A DNA stretch of 64,000 nt, taken from Heloderma charlesbogerti (taxonomy: Eukaryota; Chordata; Lepidosauria; Squamata; Helodermatidae). Under the pieces are notes generated by a model. That model was not told the origin of the DNA, ran no database searches, and saw nothing but the letters and a program-made list of their open reading frames with translations. Both the position numbers and the translations under genes were made by a program. Each line of letters opens with the position of its first letter. Positions within the stretch are counted from its first letter, which is position 1. This document shows positions 22,187 to 32,510 of this stretch, one piece after another. The DNA lies in contig JANEZZ010002354.1 in NCBI GenBank assembly GCA_026122225.1, forward strand, positions 310,001 to 374,000. The letters run 5' to 3'.

Positions 22187-22923
22187 ACAGGGTCTTTAGA
22201 TGATGTCGTGACCCTCCAGTTTTGCTTTTGTTTTTAAACAGCATGTTCAGCGGGGGGGGGGGGGTTAGAGCAGGGGAAATGTGGCATTATTTATGAAAGC
22301 AAAAGCAAACACTTTTTCCACTTGTGTAATTATGCTATTCCATTATATCATGGCAGCACCTAGAGGTTATGTAGCGGAAAAGCAGGAAAGGAAATGCTTT
22401 TCGTGTAGAGCTTAGATCTCAATTCTGCAATGAAACTGAAAGTAGATATAGCAGATTAACAGCCTCATGTAGAAAAGCTCTCTGCACCAGAGAGAACAAG
22501 CAAGGGAAACTGACAGAGCACAGGCTTCCTTGTCAGGGATGTAGGCAAAGAGAGACCTGGAAGGGCAATCTCTATGCATGACTACCTGTATTGGCTATGT
22601 GAGAAAATGGGAAAGCATCTAAAAGACAGACTAGTCTCAAGATACTGAAAAAAATAATGTTATTCTTTAAGAAGCCCAATGGGTTTTGGCCCAATATATT
22701 ATTTGTGGCCTCCCTCAGAGGAATTCTTTAAAAAAGCTTTCAGAGAACTCTGTCAGGACTGTCTCATACATTTGAAGGCCAGCCTGTATAGGAAAACCTC
22801 TGTATTATTATTTTTTAAGCCATCTGACAACATTGTTTGGAGAAAAAATGACAACTTATGAATGCTTTCTTTATTAAAATATTTCTTGAGCAAATGTAGC
22901 AATTCCACACATCCCCCCCCCCC
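22187..22923. other. Non-coding stretch with a G run and a C run
   Basis: There is a run of G at about 22249-22262 and of C at about 22912-22922. Otherwise nothing is recognised. Confidence 0.5.
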
Positions 22924-23540
22924 ATCTATGTTGGAGCCTTGAGAACTGCACCACCATGAGACAGTGGAGTATGGTGAGTTCTGCTTTGGGGAAACTGAAA
23001 ACACCTGGTTTCCAGAGCGGCTGGGTATGTATATGCACTTATGCAGCCACCGCAGGCCCTCCAGGAGCAGCAGAAACATCCAGAGCACAGGGGAAGAGAC
23101 TGAACACCCCCCACCCCCCATCTCTGTTGGAGCCTTGAGAGCTGCACCAGTGTGAGAGAGTGGAGCATGGGAGAGATCAGCTGCAGGCTGTAAGAAACCT
23201 GGTTGCTATTTTCTGAACTCTGTTTTCCTGGCGTAGCTGTTGCAGTCTGTAGTGTTTATTAAAGCCTTAATGCATGGGAAAGATTTAGTTTATTGGGCTC
23301 TGGTTTACACACTGCTGAAAGATAATAACTGATACTGTGTTGCAATGTTTGATTTTGCCTATTTTGTAATTAATCTGAAATGTTATTATGTTAGTATCAC
23401 TGAAATGAGTAGTTTATGATTGTAATGAGCTCCTGTTATAATAATGTATTGGTATGCTTTTTTGTTGTTGTATTGCTGTTTTGTTAGCCACTTTGGGAAC
23501 TTTTTGTGGAAAAGCGGCATATAAATTAAATGATGATGAT
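22924..23540 (+). repeat. LINE-like 3' unit with a duplicated leader
   Basis: Two copies of a roughly 50-bp segment (GTTGGAGCCTTGAGA... GAGTGGAGCATGG type) start at 22924 and 23120, 196 bp apart, each preceded by a C-rich run. Downstream, the sequence ends GTTAGCCACTTTGGGAAC, followed by GCGGCATATAAATTAAATGA, which is an L2/CR1-type 3' tail. Family not determined. Confidence 0.4.
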
Positions 23541-23640
23541 GCTTTGCACTCCCCACTTCCCCAAGCAGAGAGGGTCCAGCACTGGTACATGTACTTTACC
23601 ACAATATGATCTATTATTACATGTATTGATTGATTGACTG

Positions 23641-23852
23641 ATTGCATTTATATCCTGCCTTTTTCTCCTCTTGCAAGGAACCCAAGGCAGCTTGCGTTAT
23701 CTTCCTCCTCTCCATTTTATCCTCACAACAACCCTATGAGGTAGGTTAGGCTGAGAGTCAATGACTGGCCCATATTCACCCAGTGAGCTTCTGGACAAGT
23801 AGGGACTAGAACCCGGTTGTCCCAGTCCAACACTCTAGCCGCTACACGACAC
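23641..23852 (-). mobile_element. Sauria-type SINE
   Basis: In reverse it shows GCATTTATATCCTGCC, CTTGCAAGGAACCCAAGG, CCTATGAGGTAGGTTAGGCT and the tRNA-like head ending AGCCGCTACACGAC. It is nearly full length. Confidence 0.85.
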
Positions 23853-23908
23853 ATTCCATATGTGTATGTAACCTTTCCATCGATAGCTATAGCAGAAAGA
23901 GCCATTAC

Positions 23909-24320
23909 GGGCGCGATCCTATTGGGATAGGCAGCTGCTGCTGAACTCGGAGGCAGCTGCCTATCCAGTGCAGGGCAGGAGCAGCGCCGAGGGGACCTTC
24001 CCCTCTGCACTTCAGCTGCCCTGCATTCATGGCTAGACAGACCATTTCAGCTGTCTAGCCATGGGATGTGGGAGCGGGGGGTGAGGGCGGACCTGGACGA
24101 TGCATAGGAAGCGTCGGAATGGCACATCTGCCCACCCTGCCCTGGCCCACCCCCAGGAATGCCCCATTTTGCTGATCCACACTCCTCTTACGACTGCAGA
24201 GCGTGGGGCCGATCCGCGCTGCCTACGAGGCAGCACAGGAGGGGGTGGAGGTTGGTTCCCGGGAACCGACCTATCCTACGGCCGTCTAGCTGCTGACTAG
24301 CGGCCATAGGATTGCGCCCT
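23909..24320. mobile_element. TIR element with GGGCGCGATCCTA ends, group F
   Basis: The left end GGGCGCGATCCTAT and inverted right end ATAGGATTGCGCCC are well paired. The interior contains shorter palindromes: GGATAGGCAGCTGC / GCAGCTGCCTATCC, and TGGCTAGACAG / CTGTCTAGCCA. It is GC-rich. No clear 8-bp duplication is seen; TTA / TAA-like flanks would fit PIF-Harbinger, but this is not settled. An L2 tail begins within about 10 bp of its right end. Confidence 0.6.
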
Positions 24321-24330
24321 AAACATATTT

Positions 24331-26690
24331 TTATTTATTTATTTATTTATTTCATTTCTATACCGCCCAATAGCCAAAGCTCTCTGGGCGGTTCACAAAA
24401 ATTAAAACCAACCACACAATAAAACAATTTAAAATATATAGAACATTAAAACCACAATATAACAATACAACCACAATAAAATCTAGCAGCAGTGCAGGAG
24501 TTTAAAATACAGACTTAAAACAGCAAAGATAAAAATTTAGAAAGCTAAAATGCCTGGGAAAATAAAAAGGTCTTCACCTGACGCCAAAAGGAATACAATG
24601 TAGGCGCCAGGCAAACCTCACTAGGGAGCTCATTCCAGAGCCGGGGTGCCACAGCAGAAAAAGCCCTCCTCCTAGTAGCCACCCGCCTCACTTCCTTTGG
24701 CAGGGGCTCACGGAGAAGGGTCGCTGATGATGATCTTAAGGTCCTGGCAGGCACATATGGGAGGAGGCGATCCTTCAGATAACCTGGCCCCAAGCTGTTA
24801 AGGGCTTTAAATGTTAATACCAGCACTTTGAATCGGGCCCGGAAATGGACTGGCAGCCAGTGCAGCTGGAAAAGTACTGGCATAATATGAGCTCGCAGGC
24901 CAGTCCCTGTTAACAATCTTGCTGCCCTATTTTGGACCAGCTGAAGTTTCCAGACCGTTTTCAAAGGCAGCCCCACGTATAATGCATTGCAGTAATCCAG
25001 ACGAGAAGTTATCAGAGCATGGATAACTGTAGCAAGGCTATCTCTGTCCAGATAAGGGCGTAGTTGGTATACCAGCCTAAGCTGATAAAAAGTGCTCCGT
25101 GCCACTGAGTTCACCTGTGCCTCAAGTGACAGTTCTGGATCCAAGAGCACCCCCACACTACGAACGTGATCCTTTAGGGGGAGTGCAACCCCCTCCAGAA
25201 CAGGTTGAATATCACCTAGCCGGGCAGACAAACCACCCGCTAACAGTACCTCCCTCTTGTCTGGATTGAGTTTCAGTTTATTGGCCCTCATCCAGTCCAT
25301 TACCGTGCCCAGGCACTGATTCAGAACAGCCACTGCCTCACCTGGTTTTGATGAAAAAGAGAGGTAGAGCTGGGTGTCATCTGCATATTGATGGCACCTC
25401 AGCCCACACCTCCGGATAACCTCCCCCAGCGGTTTCATGTAGATGTTAAACAGCATGGGGGATAAAATAGAGCCCTGTGGAACCCCATGGCATAATTGCC
25501 ATAGCACAGAGCAATAATCCCCCAGCACCACCTTCTGGAATCGGCCATCCAAGTAGGAGAGGAACCACTGTAATGCAGTGCCTCCTACTCCCAACCCAGA
25601 CAACCTATCCAGAAGGATACCATGGTCGATGGTATCGAAAGCTGCTGAGAGGTCCAGGAGAATCAACAGGGTCGCACTCCCCCTGTCCCTCTCCCGGCAG
25701 AGGTCATCCCACAGGGCGACCAAGGCAGTTTCCATTCCAAAACCAGGCCTGAAGCCCGATTGAAATGGATCTAGATAATCCATTTCATTCAACAGTGCCT
25801 GGAGCTGTCCTACAACCACCCGCTCAAGCACCTTGCCCAGGAAGGGGATGTTGGTCACTGGCCTATAATTGTTAACATCCTCTGGGTCCAGGTTAGGCTT
25901 TTTCAGGAGTGGTCTAATTACCGCCTCTTTTAAAGCGGCAGGCACCACTCCCTCTCTCAAGGAGGAATTTACAACCTCCTGGACCCAGCCGGACAACCCC
26001 TCCTTGTTTGATTTAATAAGCCATGAAGGGCAAGGGTCAAGCACACAAGTGGTCGATCGGACTTGGCCAAGCACCTTGTCCGCATCCTCAGGCCTCAGTC
26101 ACTGAAACTCATCCAATAAAACTGGACCAGACGGTGCTCTGAACGCCTCTACCAATGGAACTGCATTAATTGTGGTGTCCAATTCATGACGAATCTGAGC
26201 GACTTTATCCTCAAAGTGCTGTGCAAACTTGTCACAGCGTGCCACCGAGGGTTCCACCGTCTCTCTCCCTGGCCCAGAATGTAACAGGCCGCGAACCACT
26301 CGGAAAAGCTCCGCTGGACGACACTGAGAAGATGCAATGCTGGTGGAAAAGAACTGTCTCTTTTCCACCCTCACTGCCACAGAGTTGGCTCGATAGTGGG
26401 CTCTTACCTGTGTTCGGTTGGACTCAGCAAGAGTTTTCCTCCACCTGCGTTCTAGCCGTCTCCCCTCTTGCTTCATTGCCCTCAGCTCAGGTGTATACCA
26501 AGGAGCTGGCCGGGCTCTGCTCAGAGGGAGAGGGCGCTTGGGCACGATCGTGTCAACCGCCCGAGTCATCTCTGCATTCCACCGAGCGACCTGGGCTTCG
26601 ACAGGAGCACCAGCCATACCAGCAGGAAAATCCCCCAGAGCCCTCTGGAATCCATCGGAATCCATTAATCAAGGTTGACATGAACTCCAG
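24331..26690 (-). mobile_element. L2-type LINE, 5'-truncated, well preserved
   Basis: It reads from about 26690 down to a (TTTA)n tail at 24331-24352. The 3' UTR contains the complement of TACCGCCCAATAGCCAAAGC, typical of vertebrate L2-group elements in reptiles. Coding sequence covers the linker before the reverse transcriptase, the full reverse transcriptase and the C-terminus. The endonuclease is missing, so the copy was cut off on insertion. It is the longest coding-like segment in the window. Confidence 0.85.
24545..26665 (-). pseudogene. L2 LINE reverse transcriptase with one internal stop
   Basis: Two same-frame open parts make up this decayed gene: 26665-26099 (188 residues) and 26074-24545 (509 residues from its first Met). 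They are separated only by an in-frame TGA at 26101-26099; the codons between stop and Met also read through. The first part is the basic linker before the reverse transcriptase (PAPWYTPELRAMKQEGRR). In the second part, SGFRPGFGMETAL is near residues 106-118, LLDLSAAFDTIDHG near 139-152, GVPQGSILSPMLFN near 197-210, and catalytic YADDTQLY starts at 230. The C-terminus, QVKTFLFSQAF, is intact. The endonuclease is missing, so activity is not expected. The nearly open frame suggests a fairly recent insertion. Confidence 0.85.
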
Positions 26691-27714
26691 CCAGAATTAA
26701 AAGTGGGAATCAACATGAGGCTTCTATACACTCGGTCAGACAATTTGTTCATCGAGCTCAGTACTGTTTTCTACTCTGACAGTACAGTGGTCTACTCCTT
26801 TCCTCCATTGCAAGGGTACCCAGCTTTGCTTTTTGTGGTGAGTAATAGGCTTGTAGACAAACCTCCCATACAGAGAGCCAGGTTCAGTACTAACACCTGG
26901 ATAACAGTCTTATTCTAAGAAAGACGTGGCCAATGGGCACAAAGGGAATCTAGAACAGCTCTTGAAATTTTCTGAAGTGCCAATAATAATAATAATAATA
27001 ATATTAATAATATATATTATTATTTCTCCAGATCCCTGCATGCTAGGACATATTGACGTCCACACTGGACTGTTTAGATCTTTCCAAAATGGCCTAATTT
27101 CAAGAACACTAGACCTCAGTTCAAGATACCTTAGGTAACACACTGGTGCAAACAGCCATCACGGCTGGTTAAAGCCGCACAGCTGATATTCCCCAAGCAA
27201 GGTCTTGTCAGTTTGATGAGGGTGGGAGAAGTCATGCCACTGGGATGTAAAGAGTTACTGGTGTTAGCCAGAGGGTATATTTCTGCAATGACACTTCGTA
27301 GTTAAATGCAGTTGAAGCAAAGTTAAGCACAGGGCAGAATATCAGTATATCCACTGAGCCACGAAGAGCCATTTATTTTTAATTGAATTAAATTGCTCGC
27401 AAAATGAAAGGAGCATACTTTCATTAATATTTAATTCTTACACTGTTAAGCAGTGATCACAAAAGAAAACTTTGCTGCGCTGTCTCCCCATCTTGGCATT
27501 TTTTTTGGCAGCTTGTTTACATTAGATACATTGAGAGAATGAAATATGGTTACCTGCCTTAGGGACCGTAAAACAGGCTTGTTATTATACTTTCTTGCGC
27601 TCCGCTTCTCAGGCCCTGTCTTGCCCCAAAGGCCTAGATCGCCACTTATTTAGCCATCACTTCTTGATGAGAAATGGAAAATGTGAAATGCAAGAACCTG
27701 AAAGATCAGGGACT
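26691..27714. other. Non-coding stretch with an (ATA)n run
   Basis: An AAT/ATA-rich run lies at about 26985-27020, and TATATATTATTATT follows. Nothing else was recognised. Confidence 0.5.
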
Positions 27715-27722
27715 GGACTGTT

Positions 27723-28077
27723 CAAGGGTAGGCTTGGCTGGGCTCCTGCCAAGGGCCCACACCCCAGCAGGGGCCCACTGGCACTGACAAGAGTCCCCTG
27801 GGGTTGCTCCTCTTCTTCACCATTGCAGCCTGCGTGGTCACCTTCCTCTCACTCTGGTCCAGATCACAGAGGCCAGAAGGAGGAGCATAGATCCCACGGC
27901 TTGCTTGCTGCCTCCCTGGCTCTTTGCCTGTCACAGAAGCAAAGGATAGCAATGCTGAGAAAGAGGAGAAGCAAGAGCAGCTGGTGACAATGGCGGTGAG
28001 AAGGGAGACACACTGAGGGAGGGGGCCCATTGAGGCTGTCATGCCCAAGGGCCCACAAAAAACTGGAGCTGGCACTG
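27723..28077. mobile_element. hAT MITE, group E
   Basis: Exact 8-bp duplications GGACTGTT flank it (27715-27722 and 28078-28085). It begins CAAGGGTAGGCTTGG and ends GGAGCTGGCACTG. Shared words with other copies include AGGGCCCACAC, GGGGCCCACTGGC, TGGCTCTTTGCCTGTCAC and GAGAAAGAGGAGAAGCA-like runs. Other copies: 43466-44267, 50218-50552, 55344-55681. The left TIR is shorter than in the other copies. Confidence 0.75.
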
Positions 28078-28551
28078 GGACTGTTACACCTCCTGCCACT
28101 TCTGCAAGGGGTGAGAAGTTTCAGGGACACAGAGCTTCTCCAGGTTTAGTTTCCTTTAGAGGGAAATCAGTGGAGTCTTCTTGGCATTTTGTAATCTTTG
28201 CATTTATTTACAAGTATACATGTTGAGCGCAACTGGAGGCATAGCTGAAGCACTCCAGAGAAAAATCCATTGCTCTGACATCAGATCTCCAGGGAGACAG
28301 CCAGAACCCTAAGATGCTTTGTCCAAACTACGGTCTATTGTTTATTTGAAGTAATGGAGTTCTGTAGGAAGAGGACATTTCCAAGGTATATAGTGAAATA
28401 TATTTACAGATTTGCTCCTGACTAGAAGAAAGCAGAAAGAAATACTTATACACGCATCATCAGCCAGTGTAACACTTATGGAATGCCCTTCCCAAGAAGG
28501 CCCAGCGGCTTCCATCTCTGCAAAATATTAGGAGACTGGATCCATTTATTC

Positions 28552-28975
28552 TAGGGATGTTGGAGAAACATGCAACAGAATCAGATAAGTTCAGATTTCT
28601 ATGAATCCAACCTGCACATTCTGCAGCGGACTGGCTTTCCCCGAGTCATAGGGATTCCACGGACTTGTGGGCCATGGTGTTTTTGTTTTTTTTTTAACTT
28701 TCCAGAATTTTATGCAAATTTAGTCATAGAAAAATATGTAACATTTTCAAAAAAATCAGCTGAAAATGTGCATTTCCCACATAGCATGAAAATGCAAATT
28801 TTTGGGAGATTTGCGCATTTTGGGAGGATTTGCACATTTTTGCAAATGTGAATTTGTGCAAATTCTGGAAATGGGAAAAAATATGATTCTGTCAATGAGC
28901 GGATGATGGAATGAAAGGCCCCTGACAATTCGCGAAACACAGACGGGAGAAGATTTGCAAAACCCGTAATTCTTA
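28552..28975. mobile_element. TAGGGATG-type hAT MITE, group A subfamily
   Basis: It starts TAGGGATGTTGGAGAAACAT. The right end is worn (CCCGTAATTCTTA). TTTATTCT and TTTGTTCT (28976-28983) match at 7 of 8 if the left boundary is shifted one base. The interior matches 4800-5142 and contains repeated TTTGCACA / TTTGCGCA motifs. Confidence 0.5.
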
Positions 28976-29046
28976 TTTGTTCTGCTGAGTTGTTAGCTAA
29001 GCAAGTTGTGTATTTTTAGGAAAACGCATACACAAGGCGTATATAG

Positions 29047-29135
29047 TGGTTAGAGCAGCCTTCTCCAAGTTGGTTTGCTCCAGATGTGTTGGACTGCAAC
29101 TACTCCATCATTCCTAGTCTTGCTGCACACCTGTC
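29047..29135. mobile_element. Group I MITE, left-half fragment
   Basis: It contains CAGCCTTCTCCAAG, then CTCCAGATGTGTTGGACTGC and AACTACTCCATCATTCC, as in the left half of group I. The right arm is missing. Confidence 0.5.
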
Positions 29136-29259
29136 CACTGGCCATTGTATGTTGTCACCCTTGGGAATAGTAAAGATGCCCACCTTGAAGTGGGCTCTGA
29201 CTTTGTGCCAGGCAGACTGGGAGGAACAGGAGAGTGGCCATTGCTCAATTGGCCAATGC

Positions 29260-29810
29260 TAGGGATGTTGAAGAATTCCTCCATGGATCTCAGTGACGCC
29301 AAATGCCAGTGCATTCAGGGCCCCCAAATCCGTGGCGGAACAAAGCCCCCCACCCCCCACCCCACAAATGGTGCGCGAAATGGAGCACCTACCTGGTGCC
29401 GTTCATGCTGCTTTGCGAATGGCGGCCGCATCTGTGGCTGCCATTTGCTTCTTCATTATTGCCGTGATAGGCTACGTAAATACTTACATAGCCTATCACG
29501 GCAAAAAAGGGAACGCAAATGGCGGCCTCTGTAGTCGCTGCCATTTGTGTTCCTTTTTGTTTGCCGTGATAGGCTACGGAAATATTTACGTAGCCTATCA
29601 CGGCAAAAGACAGGGACGCAAGTGGCGGTGGCTACGGCGGCCGCCATTTGCATCCCTGCTCAGCCCAGCGGCCGGATGTCCAGCTGCGGCGGCCCCGGCC
29701 AGCGGCTCCGCGGAGTCGGCTGGGGAGAATTTCGGGGGGAGGGACGGAGCGCCTTCCTCCCACTGTGGATGTCCCTGGACGAAACCAGGTAAATGTTTCG
29801 TACATCCCTA
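29260..29810. mobile_element. Hairpin-array hAT MITE, group A, copy 3 (inverted)
   Basis: Termini TAGGGATGTTGAAG and CGTACATCCCTA are inverted. Exact duplications GCCAATGC flank it (29252-29259 and 29811-29818). Two 42-bp hairpins sit at 29461-29502 and 29563-29604, separated by AACGCAAATGGCGGC and GCTGCCATTTGTGTTCC, which are themselves inverted. Relative to 21625-22178 it is reversed, as shown by the TTTCGTACATCCCTA end. Confidence 0.88.
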
Positions 29811-29818
29811 GCCAATGC

Positions 29819-30604
29819 TATGTTGTGCATTGCCTGGAGGCGAGGCCCTTTGGGAAACACTTGGGTGGACTTTTCTTTGCCCAGGTCCACCTCACCAAGA
29901 TTTAAAGGTAGCTGACGAGTCAATGGACCAAGCTGCTGCGGGAGCCCTTGCTAAATACCTTCTGCAATAGTCAGCACACGGTGCACTGAGCTTGACCCAG
30001 ATTGCTGAAGTGCTATAGATGAAGCTTCCCAGTTCCAGGCAGTTTCACAGCAAACGTGGAGCTATTGAAAAGGGTGGTAAGAAGCAGAGGGCAATTCTAT
30101 ATGTAGATAAGTGGCTGCTTTTAATGCATTATAACGTAAATCCTGTTCACGAGCTAGGTCCAGCTGGAGAAATTTACCAGCTTCTCATCACCATGTTATC
30201 TGCATCCACTTAATTCAGAAATTGCTGAAGTGATGCCAGGGTCTACAAAGAGGGGAAAGGGAGAGAGAAGGCTGAAAGAAAAGGATATTCCATTCAGAAC
30301 AGGAGGATGCTGTTCTTCTGTCATAGGTGGCTGCCTGCAAGCACGCATTCATGACATAAGACTGAGGACGTGTGTGTGTATGGGTGTGTGCACTTGGTGC
30401 TCCCTACAACAGGTACAAATACACAGCCAAACTCAAGTTTTTAGTTGTTTCTGGTAACACACCAAGGATAACATCCCACCAAAGGTTATGCCTTCTCCAC
30501 CTACTGTTACTTCACCAAACTTGGAACGGCCTCCTTTCCCCTCACAAAGGTCATTAGACCCAACCGCCCTGTGAGTAAGAGATAAAGAAGAAGTGAACTG
30601 CCAC
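29819..30604. other. Non-coding stretch, nothing recognised
   Basis: Ordinary composition, with no repeat family, TIR pair or protein-like frame recognised. Confidence 0.45.
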
Positions 30605-31830
30605 AGAATCATAGAATAGTAGGGTTGGAAGGGGCCTGCAAGACCATCGAGTCCAACCCCCGGCTCAATGCAGGAATCCAGGTCAGAGCATCCCTGGCAG
30701 ATGGCTGTCCAGCTTGAATGCCTCCAGTGTGGGAGAGTCCACCGCGTCCCTAGGGAATTGGTTCCCTTGTCATATTGCTCTAACAGTCAGGAAGTTTTTC
30801 CTGATGTTCAGCTGGAATCGGGCTTCCTGTACTTTGAGCCCATTATTCCGTGTCCTGCACTCTGGGATGATCGAGAAGAGATCCTGGCCTTTCTCTCTGT
30901 GACAGCCTTTCAAGTACTTGAAGAGCACTATCATATTTCTCCTCAGTCTTCTCTTCTCAAGGCTAAACATGCCCAGTTCTTTCAGACTCTCCTCACAGGA
31001 CTTTGTTTCCAGTCCCCTGATCATTTTTGTTGCCCTCCTCTGAACCCTCTCCAGTTTGTCTGCATCCTTTTTAAAGTGTGGTGCCCAGAACTGGACACAG
31101 TACTCCAGATGAGGCCTAACCAGTGCTGAGTAGAGGGGAACTTGTATTTCCTGGGATTTGGAAGCTATACTTCTATTAATGAAGCCACAAATAGCATTTG
31201 CCTTTTTTGCAGCCACATCACATTGTTGGCTCATATTCAGCTTATGATCTACAACAGTTCCAAGATCCTTCTCGCTTGTAGTATTGTTGAGCCAAGTATC
31301 CCCTATCCTGTAACTGTGCATTTCATTTCTTCTTCCTATGTGCAGAATTTGGCATTTATCCCTATTAAATTCTGTTGTTTTCTGCCCAGCGCTCCAGCCT
31401 ATCAAGATCATTTTGAGTTTTGTTTCTGTCTTCCAGAGTATTAGCTATCCCACCCAATTTTGTGTCATCTGCAAATTTGATCAGCATTCCCTGCACCTCC
31501 TCCAAGTCATTAATAAAAACATTGAAGAGCACCGGGCCTAGAACTTAGCCCTGCAGTACCCCGCTCATTACCTCTCCCCAGTTGGAGAAGATCCCATTGA
31601 TAAGCACTCTTTGAGTCCAATTCTGTAGCCAACTGTGGATCCACCTGATATTTGTTTCATCTGGCCCACTTTGAGCTAGTTTGCTAATCAGAATATAATG
31701 GGGCACTTTGTTGAAAGCTTTGCTGAAGTCGAGGTATATTATGTCCACAGCATTCCCACAGTCCACAAGGGAGGTTAGCTGATCCAAAAATGAGGTCAGA
31801 TTAGTCTGGCAGGATTTGTTCTCTTTAACT
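30605..31830 (-). mobile_element. CR1 LINE, 5'-truncated
   Basis: The plus strand begins AGAATCATAGAATAG, then GGTTGGAAGGGGCCTGCAAG, which is the reverse complement of a CR1 3' end. It continues through the C-terminal coding region into the reverse transcriptase palm. It stops abruptly near 31830, where the group J element starts, so the CR1 was either truncated or interrupted there. Confidence 0.85.
30770..31787 (-). pseudogene. CR1 reverse transcriptase remnant
   Basis: Two open parts remain. 31787-31545 has the palm motif YLDFSKAFNKVPH and ends with GVLQG, where GVPQG is usual. 31411-30770 holds the thumb and C-terminal region: FNRDKCQILHIGRRN, LGTVVDHKLNMS, and PLYSALVRPHLEYCVQFWAP, a block typical of CR1. 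The catalytic ADD region lies between the parts, near 31465, in sequence broken by frame changes. N-terminal fingers and endonuclease are absent. It is a dead copy. Confidence 0.85.
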
Positions 31831-32179
31831 CAGGGGTCCCCCAAAAATGGCTGCCATGGTCACAAAACAACAGTCACAAAACACCCATTTCCAGAAGGCA
31901 AACTGGTCAGACTAAAAGAAAAGTAACCTGTCCAAGAACGTGAGTAGAAGGCAGAGGTGGGCTTTGAGCTCCAAACACAAAACCACTTTGTTGAACCCAA
32001 ATAAAGATGGCACTGGAGGGCAGCACTTCATCTTTTAGTATTCCAGCTGCCTAGTTAATTATTTTTAATTTTAAAAAATCTTAAGAAACAAAAATCAGGA
32101 GGGACAAGGAGCCTGGTGGGCTCCAAGAGAGGTGTCAGTTGGCATATTGGTGCTCATGGGCACTACTTTGGAGACCCTG
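31831..32179. mobile_element. hAT-like MITE, group J
   Basis: Starts CAGGGGTCCCCCAAAAATGG and ends TTTGGAGACCCTG. It shares AAATGGCTGCCATGG, AAGTAACCTG, GGTGGGCTCCAAGA and GGTGCTCATGGGCA-type words with 45754-46106. Flanks do not show a clear duplication here. Confidence 0.5.
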
Positions 32180-32317
32180 GTTCTAAGCAGGCTACTATTT
32201 TTATGACATCCTATTGTTCTTATTGACCTTATGTAAGTTGGCCTGGGAGCCCTATTCTCTGAAAAGCAGGATAAAAATGCTTAACATCATGTCACATCCC
32301 AGTAAGTGTTATCACAG

Positions 32318-32510
32318 GGAGACCTGAATTCAAATTCTCATTCAGATATGAAGCTCGGCAAGTGACCTTAGGCCTGTTACTGTCTCTCAGCCTAACCTAC
32401 CTCACAGAGTTGTTGTGAGGATAAAATTGTGTGTGTTTGCAGAGAACCATATATGCCATTGTGAGTTCCCTGAAGGAAAGGTGGAATGTAAGTGTAATAA
32501 ATATGCCACT
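32318..32510 (+). mobile_element. Sauria-type SINE, head-truncated
   Basis: It contains GAATTCAAATTCTCA (B-box region), TGTCTCTCAGCCTAACCTAC, GTTGTTGTGAGGATAAAAT and the end GGTGGAATGTAAGTGTAATA. The start of the tRNA-like head is too worn to place. Confidence 0.75.

Noticed and set aside
24545..26665. Host gene with a 509-residue product
   Set aside because: The motifs are LINE reverse transcriptase and the sequence ends in a LINE 3' UTR with a TTTA tail.
26170..26700. Plus-strand 176-residue frame
   Set aside because: Antisense shadow of the L2 coding linker.
30668..31129. Plus-strand 153-residue frame
   Set aside because: It is the antisense shadow of the CR1 reverse transcriptase remnant.
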